A DNA stretch of 64,000 nt, taken from contig JAAWHU010000003.1 of NCBI GenBank assembly GCA_022796015.1, positions 19,927 through 83,926 on the forward strand, read 5' to 3'. The first letter of the stretch is position 1, and every line of letters begins with the position of its first letter. This document shows, piece by piece, positions 33,834 through 42,173 of this stretch. This DNA is from Hungatella sp. (GTDB lineage Bacteria; Bacillota; Clostridia; Lachnospirales; Lachnospiraceae). The notes beneath the pieces are model-generated. The model did not search any database, had not been told where the DNA came from, and saw only the letters and a list, made by a program, of their open reading frames with translations. A program made the position numbers and the translations under genes.

Positions 33834-34670
33834 TCACCCCTTCAGTCCGGTGTTAGCCACACCTTCTACAAAATATTTTTGACACAGGAAAAATAATGCT
33901 ACAGGGGGAACCATAGCCAGGACAGACATAGCCATGATTCGGTTCCAGCTGATGGTATCCGTCACATCCAGAGCCATGCGAAGGGCAAGGGACAGAGGAT
34001 ACTTTTTCACGCTGCTGATATAGATCAGAGGGTTCAGAAAATCATTCCAACGCCATACAAACTGAAATATAATACAGGAGACGAGAGCTGGTTTGCACAG
34101 GGGCGTAATAATATTTACCAGGGTTCCCCAGGGGCCGCAGCCATCTATCCGCGCCGCATCATCCAACTCTCTTGGAATCCCTCTTATGAATTGAACCAGC
34201 ATGAAGATAAAAAAGGAGTAGGTGGCAAATGCGGCAGGCACAAGAAAGGGAAGGTAGGTGTTGAGCCATCCCAGCTTGTTAAACAGCATATAGCGGGGAA
34301 TAATGATTACCTCTGCCGGCAGCATCAGGGATGCAATAACCAGGGTGAAGAGGATCCCTTTTCCCTTAAAACGGAAGCGGGCAAAGCCGTAGGCAACAGG
34401 AAGGCTGGAGATCACGGTGAGAGCAACAGTGGGAAGAACCATGACAAAGGTGTTGGAAAAATAAGTGGAAAAGGTATACTGCCCGCTGCTCTGCCATCCC
34501 TTGGAGTATCCATCCCACAGAATTTCGGTGGGAATCAGGGATAAGGAGCTGAAGATTTCCTTGTTGGTTTTAAAGGAGGCCGACACCAGCCACAAAAGAG
34601 GATAGACCATGACGATGCCGATGATACTTAACATGAGATAGGTCAGAGCAAGCCCTTGGCGGCGTTTCAT
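33834..34670 (-). CDS. Carbohydrate ABC transporter permease, MalG/LacG type
   Basis: A 278-residue inner-membrane permease with six predicted helices. The N-terminal hydrophobic ALTYLMLSIIGIVMVYPLLWLVSASF and the EAA loop region ELDDAARIDGCGPWGTLVNIITPL (about residues 175-200), which docks on the ATPase, are clear. It pairs with the MalF-type permease, whose stop overlaps its start by one base. No ATP-binding subunit is encoded in the operon, so a shared MsmX/UgpC-type ATPase encoded elsewhere is probably used (known for CUT1 systems in Firmicutes). Substrate unknown. Confidence 0.95.
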   Translation of the reverse strand: MKRRQGLALTYLMLSIIGIVMVYPLLWLVSASFKTNKEIFSSLSLIPTEILWDGYSKGWQSSGQYTFSTYFSNTFVMVLPTVALTVISSLPVAYGFARFRFKGKGILFTLVIASLMLPAEVIIIPRYMLFNKLGWLNTYLPFLVPAAFATYSFFIFMLVQFIRGIPRELDDAARIDGCGPWGTLVNIITPLCKPALVSCIIFQFVWRWNDFLNPLIYISSVKKYPLSLALRMALDVTDTISWNRIMAMSVLAMVPPVALFFLCQKYFVEGVANTGLKG

Positions 34671-35557
34671 CAGAAGTCACCTCCATCCTCATAGAACGTC
34701 CAATAAGGGGACGATTTGAACATCAGTGCCGTAAAGAGCAGGATAATCAGAAACAGCACCCATGACTGGGCGGAGGCATAGCCCATCTTGGAATGGCGGA
34801 AAGCATTTTCATAGACCATCATTCCATACAGGTAAGTGGAATTTAAGGGGCCCCCCTTGGTAATGAGATAGGGGGCGTTAAATTCCTTAAATGCGTTGAT
34901 CATCTGCATAATCAGGTTAAAAAAGACAGTAGGAGTAAGCATGGGGAGCGTAATCGCAAAAAAGGTGCGGATTTTTCCGGCTCCATCCACCCGTGCCGCC
35001 TCGCAAAGCTCTGCCGGCACATTTTTCAGCGCCGCAAGGAAGAGAACCATGGAGGAGCCGAACTGCCATACAACCAGCAGCCCCATGGTAAAAAGGGCAA
35101 GGTTAGGGCTTCCCAGCCAGTCCTGAGGCGGAATATGGAGATGGGCCAGCAATGTGTTCACGGTACCTGTCTTGCTGAAGAGAAATTTCCACAAAATAGA
35201 GATTGCCACGGAACCTCCCAGAATGGATGGGAGGTAGTATACGGTTCTGTAAAAATTGATGAACCGCAGCTTCATGTTTAAAATCATGGCAATGATCAGC
35301 GCAAACAGGAGCTTTCCGGGGACGGCGATTAAGACATATTTAACCGTAGCCCAGAGAGACTTAAAAAACAGGCGGTCTCTGGTGAACATCTGAATGTAGT
35401 TTCGGATTCCTACGAATTTCATGGATTTCAGCATGGAAAAATCCGTGAAGGAATACACAAAGGATGCAATGAACGGGTAAAGCTGGAAGATCAAAAATCC
35501 GATAATCCATGGGAATATAAACAGGTAGGCTACTGGTTGGTGATCGGTATGTTTCAT
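34670..35557 (-). CDS. Carbohydrate ABC transporter permease, MalF/LacF type
   Basis: A 295-residue permease with six predicted helices, starting AYLFIFPWIIGFLIFQLYPFIASFVYSFTDFSM, typical of MalF/UgpA-type CUT1 permeases. The EAA loop reads VPAELCEAARVDGAGKIRTFFAITLPMLTP (about residues 185-215). It lies 15 bases after the solute-binding protein gene and overlaps the MalG-type gene by one base, so the two permeases are translated together. Confidence 0.95.
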   Translation of the reverse strand: MKHTDHQPVAYLFIFPWIIGFLIFQLYPFIASFVYSFTDFSMLKSMKFVGIRNYIQMFTRDRLFFKSLWATVKYVLIAVPGKLLFALIIAMILNMKLRFINFYRTVYYLPSILGGSVAISILWKFLFSKTGTVNTLLAHLHIPPQDWLGSPNLALFTMGLLVVWQFGSSMVLFLAALKNVPAELCEAARVDGAGKIRTFFAITLPMLTPTVFFNLIMQMINAFKEFNAPYLITKGGPLNSTYLYGMMVYENAFRHSKMGYASAQSWVLFLIILLFTALMFKSSPYWTFYEDGGDF

Positions 35558-35572
35558 GTTGTCATCTCCTGA

Positions 35573-36964
35573 TTATTGAATGGTCTCCAGAAGCAGCTCC
35601 AACTCCTCCCGAAACTCTGCCGCCGCATCTTCGGGGGTCATCTGAAGATAGCCGACCTGCTGAATATAATCCTTCAGAAGAACAAGGACCTCTGAGTTCA
35701 GGCTGGGGCCGTTTTCGGCAGCGCCTGCCCCGCTCAGGGCCTGGGCCACCATAGTCGAGACCTTTTCGTCAATCACGTCCTCTTCAACCAGCTGTGCCTT
35801 GGCCTTTTCGTTGGCCGGAATGCCTCTGGTATCCTTGAGAACGGAGATAGCTTCCGGGTCATTGAGCATGTAATTGATAAAGTCCGCTGCAATATCCGGG
35901 TGCTTGCTGTTGGCCGAGACTGTGAGGAATACGGAGGGCGTCACTAAAATTCCGGGATTAACCGCATCGTCTGCCACAGGATAGCGCAGGGTTGCCAGTT
36001 CAAAGTCACTGGCCTTGGCGATTCCCGGCACCAGGGACGAGGAGGTGGGGAAGATACCCAGCTCCTGATTCAGCCAGTTGGGATTCTGATCTGCATACAC
36101 GGTTTCATAGAGAACGCCCTCTGCAAAGGGAGGAACCGTGCCGGTCTCCACCAGCTGCTTCTCATAATCAAAGATCTGCGTCATCTCCTCCACAGTGAAC
36201 CCTGGGGTGTAGTCGTCTAAAACCAGGTTTTTGCCGTTAATCTGCTTTAACAGGGCTTTTATCATATATACCCAGTGGTCTGCGTGGTTGTACATGAGAT
36301 GCTTGTCAGGCGCCTGCTCCTGTACCTTTTTTCCGTTTTCCAGCAGGGTGTCCCAGGTCCAGTTATCATTGGGTTCAATGCCGAACTGCTTTAAAAATTC
36401 CACATTATAAAGATATCCCATACCGTTGATTCCCACAGGAAGACCAATGAGATAATCGCCCTTGGCGCCGTAGATCCTGGCAAAATCCATGTCGAATCCG
36501 CTCATGTCAATCTGCTGTGTCAGTTCATTCATATCAACAAAAAGATTGCCCTGTGCCGTTAGGTCGCTGACCCATTTATAGTCTACGGAGATAATATCCG
36601 GCTCTGTCCCGCCGCCCAGCTGTGTCTGAAGCTTCTGGTAAAAGGAATCAAAGGCTCCGTATTCGCCCTCGATGGTTACATTGGGATGTTTTTCCATGTA
36701 CATATCCATTACCTTTAAGGTGGCTTCGTGGCGGGTATCGGAGCCCCACCAGGAAAAACGGATGGTGACTTTCTCACCGGAAGAGGCTTCGGCCTTCTGG
36801 CCGCTTTCTTTCGGAGCCTCAGTACTCTCTTTGCTGTCTGCCTGGGATACAGAAGGCTGAGGCTGGTTCTCAGGTGCTTTTTGGGATGAACACGCCGCCA
36901 TGGATGCTGTCAATAGGGATGCCAGCAAAAATGTTCCGGCTTGTTTTAAGGTTTTTTTCATCAT
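35573..36964 (-). CDS. Extracellular sugar-binding lipoprotein of the ABC transporter
   Basis: A 463-residue solute-binding protein of the CUT1 cluster 1 family. A lipoprotein signal TFLLASLLTASMAACSS places the lipid Cys near residue 24, and a Pro/Ser/Glu-rich linker follows. The mature part starts VTIRFSWWGSDTRHEATLKVMDMY, the classical opening of sugar-binding proteins, and runs to residue 463 in a two-lobe pattern. I chose the ATG at 36964 (ATG at 36961 is equally possible), 6 bases after GGGGAG; an upstream TTG in frame is unlikely. It is the promoter-proximal gene of the seven-gene operon, as usual for the most abundant component. Confidence 0.93.
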   Translation of the reverse strand: MMKKTLKQAGTFLLASLLTASMAACSSQKAPENQPQPSVSQADSKESTEAPKESGQKAEASSGEKVTIRFSWWGSDTRHEATLKVMDMYMEKHPNVTIEGEYGAFDSFYQKLQTQLGGGTEPDIISVDYKWVSDLTAQGNLFVDMNELTQQIDMSGFDMDFARIYGAKGDYLIGLPVGINGMGYLYNVEFLKQFGIEPNDNWTWDTLLENGKKVQEQAPDKHLMYNHADHWVYMIKALLKQINGKNLVLDDYTPGFTVEEMTQIFDYEKQLVETGTVPPFAEGVLYETVYADQNPNWLNQELGIFPTSSSLVPGIAKASDFELATLRYPVADDAVNPGILVTPSVFLTVSANSKHPDIAADFINYMLNDPEAISVLKDTRGIPANEKAKAQLVEEDVIDEKVSTMVAQALSGAGAAENGPSLNSEVLVLLKDYIQQVGYLQMTPEDAAAEFREELELLLETIQ

Positions 36965-36994
36965 AATGATCTCCCCTCTCTTTTGCAACGGTTA

Positions 36995-37024
36995 ATGTTA
37001 TCAATTATTATTGTAGCATTTCAA
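36995..37024 (-). promoter_or_regulatory. Candidate sigma-A promoter of the sugar operon
   Basis: On the minus strand TTGAAA (37024-37019), an 18-base spacer, then TAACAT (37000-36995), about 30 bases before the binding-protein ATG. YesN-type activation would be expected upstream, but no clear direct repeat was identified. Confidence 0.45.
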
Positions 37025-37115
37025 GAATTTGATTGTATATCCACATGTTTTTAGGTTTTACACATTTTTTCAGATGGAACCCCAAATACGGTGACCGTGA
37101 AAAGGGCCTCCTTTG

Positions 37116-37144
37116 TTGAAAATCCGTGATTTCTGTGCTAAACT
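37116..37144 (+). promoter_or_regulatory. Promoter of the decayed KAP NTPase gene
   Basis: TTGAAA (37116-37121), 17 bases, TAAACT (37139-37144). It points away from the sugar operon, about 32 bases before the ATG at 37176. A small ACGGT-G-ACCGT palindrome lies just upstream (37088-37098). Confidence 0.6.
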
Positions 37145-37175
37145 AGACATACTTTAAAAAGGGGGCTTAGGTGTT

Positions 37176-38927
37176 ATGCGATGTGTATCATGCGGACATG
37201 AGATTGTGGAAGGTGCGGCATTCTGCGCCTATTGCGGGGCAAAGGTCGTCGGGGAGAGGCCGGAAAATGACAAGCCTATTTATGAGACCGATGTGAAATG
37301 GATGTTAAAATCCGGGAAGTTATCTGTCTACCGTGACAGAACGGAATTCAGTACCAGCAGGGTTCAGAAGTCTGTGTTTAACTATTCGGCCCTTGTGGCG
37401 GTGAAAAAACGTCTTGTTCCCAATCCGGCCATTCTGTTTATCACGGAGAACGGTCAGACAGAAGCCTGTCCTGCAACAGTGAAAAATATTCATGAGGCTT
37501 TTCTGTACATTGAGCAGGCATCCAGGCCGTATATCGAGGAAAGAAAAGAGCAGCTTCTTTCTCAGGGAATCCGATATTCCTTTGTCAGCAGTTCGGGACT
37601 TACGGGAGGAATCCTTAATATTATGGATGACAAGGCGGAATTTACGCCCAAGTCGGGTCAGAGCGAAACCGTTGACTTTCAGGACGTAAAATCCGTTTCC
37701 ATATCCAAGGGTCTTGGAACAGAGAGTCTGGAGTTTTCTCTGTACGATGGGAGAGTAAAAGCTTACGGAGTAGACAGGCAGTCCCGGGATGAGATTTTGT
37801 CCTTTGTAAAAAAATCTATCGAGCCCTTTATCACCCGAAGGAAAAAGGCTCTTTTGGACAGAGGTATCTATTTTTCCTTTCTCAGTGGCTGGAGCCAGGC
37901 AGGGGGAACCCTTGATATCTATGAAGACAGGGCAGAATTTACGGATGGAGAAGGACGGACGGAGGCTGTTTCTTTCCAAGATGTACGGCAGGTCAGCCTG
38001 CTGTCGGAGACCATGGAGCTTGCCCTGACCGACGGGACATTCCGCTCGTTTTCCGTGGACAGGGACGAGCAGGATCAGGTCCAGGCTTTTATTGAGAATG
38101 CCATCAGGCCCTATGTGATGAAAAGGACCCTGGGATTTGACACCTCCTTTGGCGTGGATGAGCGGATAGAGATCAATGAACAGAGAGGCGTCTTCCATAT
38201 CATCAGACAGGGAGGAAATGCTATCTCGGAGGAAATTTCCATAGAGGACATAACAAGGTGCAGGCAGGTGGAATCCACAGAGTTAAACCGGGTGATCAGC
38301 GGCGTTTTGTCAGGGGGCAAGACGATTCTCAGCAGTGCGGCCGGAGTCGTAGGCATGCAGACTGTGCCGGATACAGAAGAAAAGATCAGTTTGGCAGGCG
38401 TGGAATTGACCATCCGGACAGAGGAGGGGGAACAGGAGGAGACCATCCGGTTTGGCAGTTTTCCGCTGGGCATAAGCAGGACGGCTCCTAAATACAGCCG
38501 GTACAGGGAGGAACTGTCCCGGCTTATGGATTATCTGGGCAGCAACTGTCCGGAATGCGAATTGATCGTCCCTGTCCCGTTGGCGATTGAAACGGGAACA
38601 GAGGAAATTGTGCCGGAGATACGGGAAGAAGAGAAAGAACCGGAAGCGCTCCTTCTGACAGCGACAGAGATCGCCGTATCCCAAAAGGAAGAAGATGTTT
38701 TCGGAATTAAAAAATATATGGAAAGAGCCTCCCGGTACATAGAAAAATGCCAGACTCCCATGACCATAGCCGTGCAGGAGAGCTGGGGCAGCGGAGGAAA
38801 GAGCATATTGGAAACGCTCTTTGACCAGTTGGAGGAAGGCGGCAGAGATACTCTGATCCGGTTCCGTACACGGCAGTTTTCCAAACCCGATCTGGGAGAG
38901 CGGCTTCCCATGGTCGTAGGCGCCTAA
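37176..38927 (+). pseudogene. KAP-family NTPase, N-terminal piece (zinc ribbon, PH-like repeats, altered Walker A), ended by in-frame stop
   Basis: A 583-residue open segment. Residues 1-25 form a zinc ribbon (CVSCGHEI ... FCAYCGAKV). Three tandem PH-like repeats of about 85-95 residues follow (roughly 40-122, 123-215, 216-312), each with a hydrophobic strand set and a closing helix such as IEPFITRRKK. A further beta-rich segment (about 313-440) and a linker lead to the start of a KAP P-loop domain near 530. There the loop reads ESWGSGGKS, with the first Gly changed and an extra GGA codon compared with the usual G-x-W-G-S-G-K-S, and the family WQFSxFD reads RQFSKPD. TAA at 38925-38927 then stops translation, but the same frame continues as KAP sequence. 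Confidence 0.82.
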
Positions 38928-39647
38928 CTGATTAATCAGATGGGCGGTATGGGAGACAGCAGGGTGACGAAGTTTGCCAAGGGCCTTATTAACCTTACTA
39001 CCAGCATTCTTTCCCAGGGAGGCACAGATGGACAATATCTGATAGAGGCTTTTTTCAAAGATAACGCCGTCAATTCCCTGGATGATTTTGTCAGGACTTT
39101 TTCCGAGATGGTGAAGAAAAAGGTCGGTGATTCAAAGAGCAGAGTCATTGTATTCGTAAATGACATGGACAGACTGGCGCCGGCAAAGCAGGTGGAACTG
39201 CTGGAGGCCATGGAATATTTCTTTGACTGCAAGGGATGTGTGTTCGCCATGGCAGTGGATTACAATACGGTTATCGGCGGAGTCCGGGAGCGGTACGGCG
39301 GGGCCTTTGCCCAGGAGAATGGTGAGAAATTCTTTAATAAGATATTCCGGGTATCCCTTCGGCTGCCTGTATCTGACTTCCGGATGGAGAATTATGTGAA
39401 AAATAAACTGGAACATATGGAAATCTACCCGGACAGCGAGGAGGAGATCCGGCTTTACGGGGAACTGATTCAGAGGTCCGTAGGCCGGGAGCCGGAAAGC
39501 ATAGACCACCTTTTTGACTCCTTCCTGTTGCTTAAAACATTGGCCGATGAGGAGATGTATGAGAACAGAACCATGCGGCTGCTGTTTTTTGCCGTGCTGT
39601 GCATGAAGGCCGGGTTCCGTGATTTCTATGTTTTTTGGCACAGATGA
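38928..39647 (+). pseudogene. KAP-family NTPase, middle piece after the internal stop
   Basis: The same reading frame as the N-terminal piece resumes directly after the TAA with LINQMGGMGDSRV and gives about 239 codons of KAP ATPase core. Visible are the helical insert (TKFAKGLINLTTSIL), the Walker B region VIVFVNDMDRLAPAKQVELLEAMEYF, in which the first Asp of the family DDLDR is Asn, and CVFAMAVDYNTVIGG. It ends in an out-of-place stop at 39645-39647 just after a run of six T (39631-39636). One extra T there would join it to the C-terminal piece. No good ribosome site precedes the first ATG (38940), so independent expression is unlikely. Confidence 0.8.
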
Positions 39648-39850
39648 AGAATAAGATAACGCCGGATTTTCTTTCGGAGCTTTGCAGCGGGTCCGATGCT
39701 CTGGCGGATAAGGCGCAGCCGGGCCATGAAGAAAAGGAGAGATTTCGGAATTTTGCCAGAATTTTCTACGACATCTTTGATACGGATCAAGATAAAGCGC
39801 TGTCTGAAGAGGCGTGCGGAATGCTTGCAGAAGTGCTGAACTTTTCCTGA
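39635..39850 (+). pseudogene. KAP-family NTPase, frameshifted C-terminal tail
   Basis: A 71-codon stretch in the -1 frame relative to the preceding piece, beginning at the T6 run. It reads as a helical, charged tail (ITPDFLSELCSGS, ERFRNFARIFYDIFD) ending naturally at 39850. Joined to the upstream pieces it restores one gene of about 892 codons from 37176, a normal length for a KAP NTPase with an N-terminal module. It has no start of its own with a ribosome site. Confidence 0.7.
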
Positions 39851-39908
39851 ATGTCTTTCAGATAAGACAGAATGATTACAGAGAGGTTGAAAAAGGAGGA
39901 ATTGAGTG

Positions 39909-40880
39909 ATGAGTGAATTTAAAGACTTAATTAATCTGTGCAGGGGACATCTTGTTTATATCCAGACCCACAATTTTCCGGATCCCGATGCCATAGCCTC
40001 TGCTTTCGGGCTGCAGAAACTGCTTGAAATTTACGGAGTAGAATCAAGCCTCTGTTATGACGGAAGAATCGATCGCCTGAGCGCTTCCAAGATGCTGGAT
40101 GAATTTCATATTGAGATGTCGTCTTACAGGGACCTGATGCCGGATATGAAAGAGGAAGATCGGATTATCTGTGTGGATACCCAAAAGCATGGGGGGAACG
40201 TAACGGACCTGGTGGGGGATGAGATTGCCTGTATCGATCATCATCCTACCTTTGTGCCAATGGAGTACAAATATAAGGACATACGCATCGTGGGGGCCTG
40301 CTCCACATTGATTGCCGAGTACTTTGCTCTGTCAGGAAACCGGCCCGACGGCGATACGGCCACGGCATTGCTCTACGGAATTAAGATGGATACCCTGCAG
40401 TTTACAAGAGGCGTTACGGAGTCGGATATCAAAATGTTCGGATTCCTGTTCCCCTTCTGCGACCAGGAGAAACTGTCCGACCTGGAACGGAACAATATAG
40501 AATTTACGGACTTGAAAGCTTACGGGGAGGCTATTGACAATATTGAACTTTACGACAAAGTGGGATTTTCCTGTATCCCCTTTTCCTGCCCGGATGCCCT
40601 TATAGGAATTTTGTCGGATTTTATACTCACCCTGATTGAGGTGGAGGTTGCCATTGTCTTTTCGTTCCGGGAGGACGGTGTAAAACTGTCTGTCCGCTCT
40701 GAGGACCCGGATGTTCACGCCGGCGATCTTCTTCATGAGGCGTTGGAGGGCATTGGAAGCGGAGGGGGACATGCCGCTATGGGAGGCGGGTTAATAGGCA
40801 AAGATCAGCTGCCGAAACTGGGGCCCTATCCCAATGATTTCATAAAAAAACGGTTTTTGGACGTGTTAGGAAAAGGGTGA
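39909..40880 (+). CDS. DHH/DHHA1 family phosphoesterase (NrnA-like)
   Basis: A 323-residue DHH phosphoesterase. Family motifs are complete: THNFPDPDAIASAF (about 18-31), VDTQKHGG (about 84-91), the signature IDHHPTF (about 107-113), and the C-terminal DHHA1 GGGHAAMGGGLIG (about 277-289). NrnA-type members degrade short oligonucleotides and pAp; others act on cyclic dinucleotides. The ATG at 39909 lies 9 bases after AGGAGG; a GTG at 39906 is also possible. It is intact although it sits between broken genes, and no regulator or partner can be assigned. Its stop overlaps the start of a LysR remnant by 4 bases. Confidence 0.9.
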   Translation: MSEFKDLINLCRGHLVYIQTHNFPDPDAIASAFGLQKLLEIYGVESSLCYDGRIDRLSASKMLDEFHIEMSSYRDLMPDMKEEDRIICVDTQKHGGNVTDLVGDEIACIDHHPTFVPMEYKYKDIRIVGACSTLIAEYFALSGNRPDGDTATALLYGIKMDTLQFTRGVTESDIKMFGFLFPFCDQEKLSDLERNNIEFTDLKAYGEAIDNIELYDKVGFSCIPFSCPDALIGILSDFILTLIEVEVAIVFSFREDGVKLSVRSEDPDVHAGDLLHEALEGIGSGGGHAAMGGGLIGKDQLPKLGPYPNDFIKKRFLDVLGKG

Positions 40881-41269
40881 GAGGATTGCAGGTACAGGCC
40901 CTGGAGAGGGAACTTGGATTCGACCTGCTGGAACGGAAAAACCGGAAATTTACACTGACCTCTGCCGGGGAATATTTCTACAGGAAAAGCCTGGTGCTCA
41001 TAGCCGATTATGAACGGTTGTGCAGGGAGGCGGCCAGACTTTCCCGTGATGACAAAGCCACATTGAAGATCGGATATCTGCGGTGCTACAGCGGGCAGGA
41101 GTTTCACCTGGCCCTGGAGGAATTTTCTGAAAAATATTCGGACGTGCTGGTAAAGGTTGAGTATGGGAATCATGAAGAGTTGTTTGAACTGGTCCGGGAC
41201 GGAAAGCATTTTGGCCGTTGCCACCATAGCCGGAAGCATTATGGCAGGTTTTCTTACGGGGACGCTTAA
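40877..41269 (+). pseudogene. LysR-family regulator remnant, truncated at both ends
   Basis: An open frame of 130 codons. From VQALERELGFDLLERKNRKFTLT on it matches the second half of a LysR DNA-binding domain and its linker helix, followed by the first strands of the effector domain (ATLKIGYLRCYSGQEF). The first 25-30 residues of the helix-turn-helix are missing, and identity is lost after about 41200, where an MFS transporter remnant begins in another frame. The GTG at 40877 overlaps the DHH stop (GTGA) but has no regulatory protein N-terminus. It is a deletion remnant and cannot bind DNA as a normal LysR protein. Confidence 0.78.
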
Positions 41270-41663
41270 GACCCGCAGATTATCTTTAATTCTGGGTGCT
41301 GTCGGCATCTGCATGATTCCAGCAGGAGCGGTCTTTCTCCTTCCTGTAAGTTCGGCCATAAAGTATGGGGTGAATGTGGCTGCTTTTTGCGGCATGCAGA
41401 TTGCCATCAGCACTTTCTCCATATTTGCCGTGTCCATGATTCAGCAGAAGACGCCGGATTATCTCCTTGGGAAAGTTATGGCCTATACCTCTGCCATTAC
41501 CATGTGTGCCCAGCCCATAGGGCAGATGGTATACTGAGGTCTGTTTGATAAATTTAGGGAGTCGGTTTACTGGGTTCTGATTCCTTCAGGAGGAATAGCG
41601 GCAGTTATTGGGCTGTGGTCGGCAGGCTTTTTTAAGAGGATGGAAGCTGCTGATGAGTCATGA
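41205..41663 (+). pseudogene. MFS transporter C-terminal remnant with internal stop
   Basis: From about 41205 the frame reads SILAVATIAGSIMAGFLTG and then TRRLSLILGAVGICMIPAGAVFLL, FCGMQIAISTFSIFAVSMIQQKTPDYLLGKVMAYT, the last four or so helices of a major facilitator (drug or macrolide efflux-like) transporter. TGA at 41535-41537 replaces what is a Trp or similar codon, and the same frame continues (GLFDKFRESVYWVLIPSGG) to a natural stop at 41661-41663. The first two thirds of the transporter are missing. Its start is fused to the LysR remnant by a deletion. Confidence 0.78.
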
Positions 41664-41747
41664 ATCAATAATAGGATTCTTTACATTCATGTCCCTGTAG
41701 GATATACTGAATAATAGTTTATACGGCCCAAGAAGGGAGGAAAATCC

Positions 41748-42173
41748 ATGAAACACCTATACATTATAGGCGGCACCATGGGAGTGGGAAAAACTACGGT
41801 ATGCCGCATCTTGAAAGAGCGATTGGACCGCAGTGTCTTTTTAGACGGAGACTGGTGCTGGGTCATGCATGAGCAGTCTATTATGGATGAGATTCTGTCA
41901 AGGCTTAGGATCATGGAATGCCGTGTTCATCGGATATCCCTGATATGCACCAGAGAGGCTCTCGAGAAGAGGCTGAGAAAGGATGTGGAGGCCGGCGTCC
42001 GCACGGAGGATGTGATTGTCAGAAGCCTGGATCGGATCGGGCTTTATGAAAAGCTGGATACCGTTAAAATTGACGTGTCTTCCCTTTCGCCGGAAGAGTC
42101 GGCGGCGAGGATTCTGGAGTCAGAAAGGGAAGCCGGTCAAGGATGTAAGGAAGGAGAGGATTATGGAGCATAG
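41748..42173 (+). CDS. P-loop nucleotide kinase-like ATPase with apparent internal deletion
   Basis: A 141-residue P-loop protein. Walker A IIGGTMGVGKTTVC (about residues 6-19) is intact, followed by SVFLDGDWCW and directly by VMHEQSIMDEILSRL. In family members I recall, DGDWCW is followed by about 37 more residues, ending in FCW before VMHEQSII, so recombination between the two similar CW codon pairs may have removed that stretch; typical length is about 178. The remaining C-terminal part (ISLICTREALEKRLRKDVEAG) is normal. GGGAGG lies 8 bases before the ATG. The gene overlaps the next by 11 bases. Activity is doubtful. The deletion claim rests on recalled family sequences, not a search. Confidence 0.7.
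   Translation: MKHLYIIGGTMGVGKTTVCRILKERLDRSVFLDGDWCWVMHEQSIMDEILSRLRIMECRVHRISLICTREALEKRLRKDVEAGVRTEDVIVRSLDRIGLYEKLDTVKIDVSSLSPEESAARILESEREAGQGCKEGEDYGA

Noticed and set aside
32784..33896. A 370-codon plus-strand ORF opposite the glycosidase-like gene
   Set aside because: The minus frame is tightly spaced within an operon with overlapping stops and starts; the plus frame has no ribosome site and no recognisable motif.
39625..39647. Programmed frameshifting at the T6 run of the KAP gene
   Set aside because: The slip needed is possible, but an in-frame TAA 700 bases upstream and eroded ATPase motifs make ordinary decay the simpler reading.
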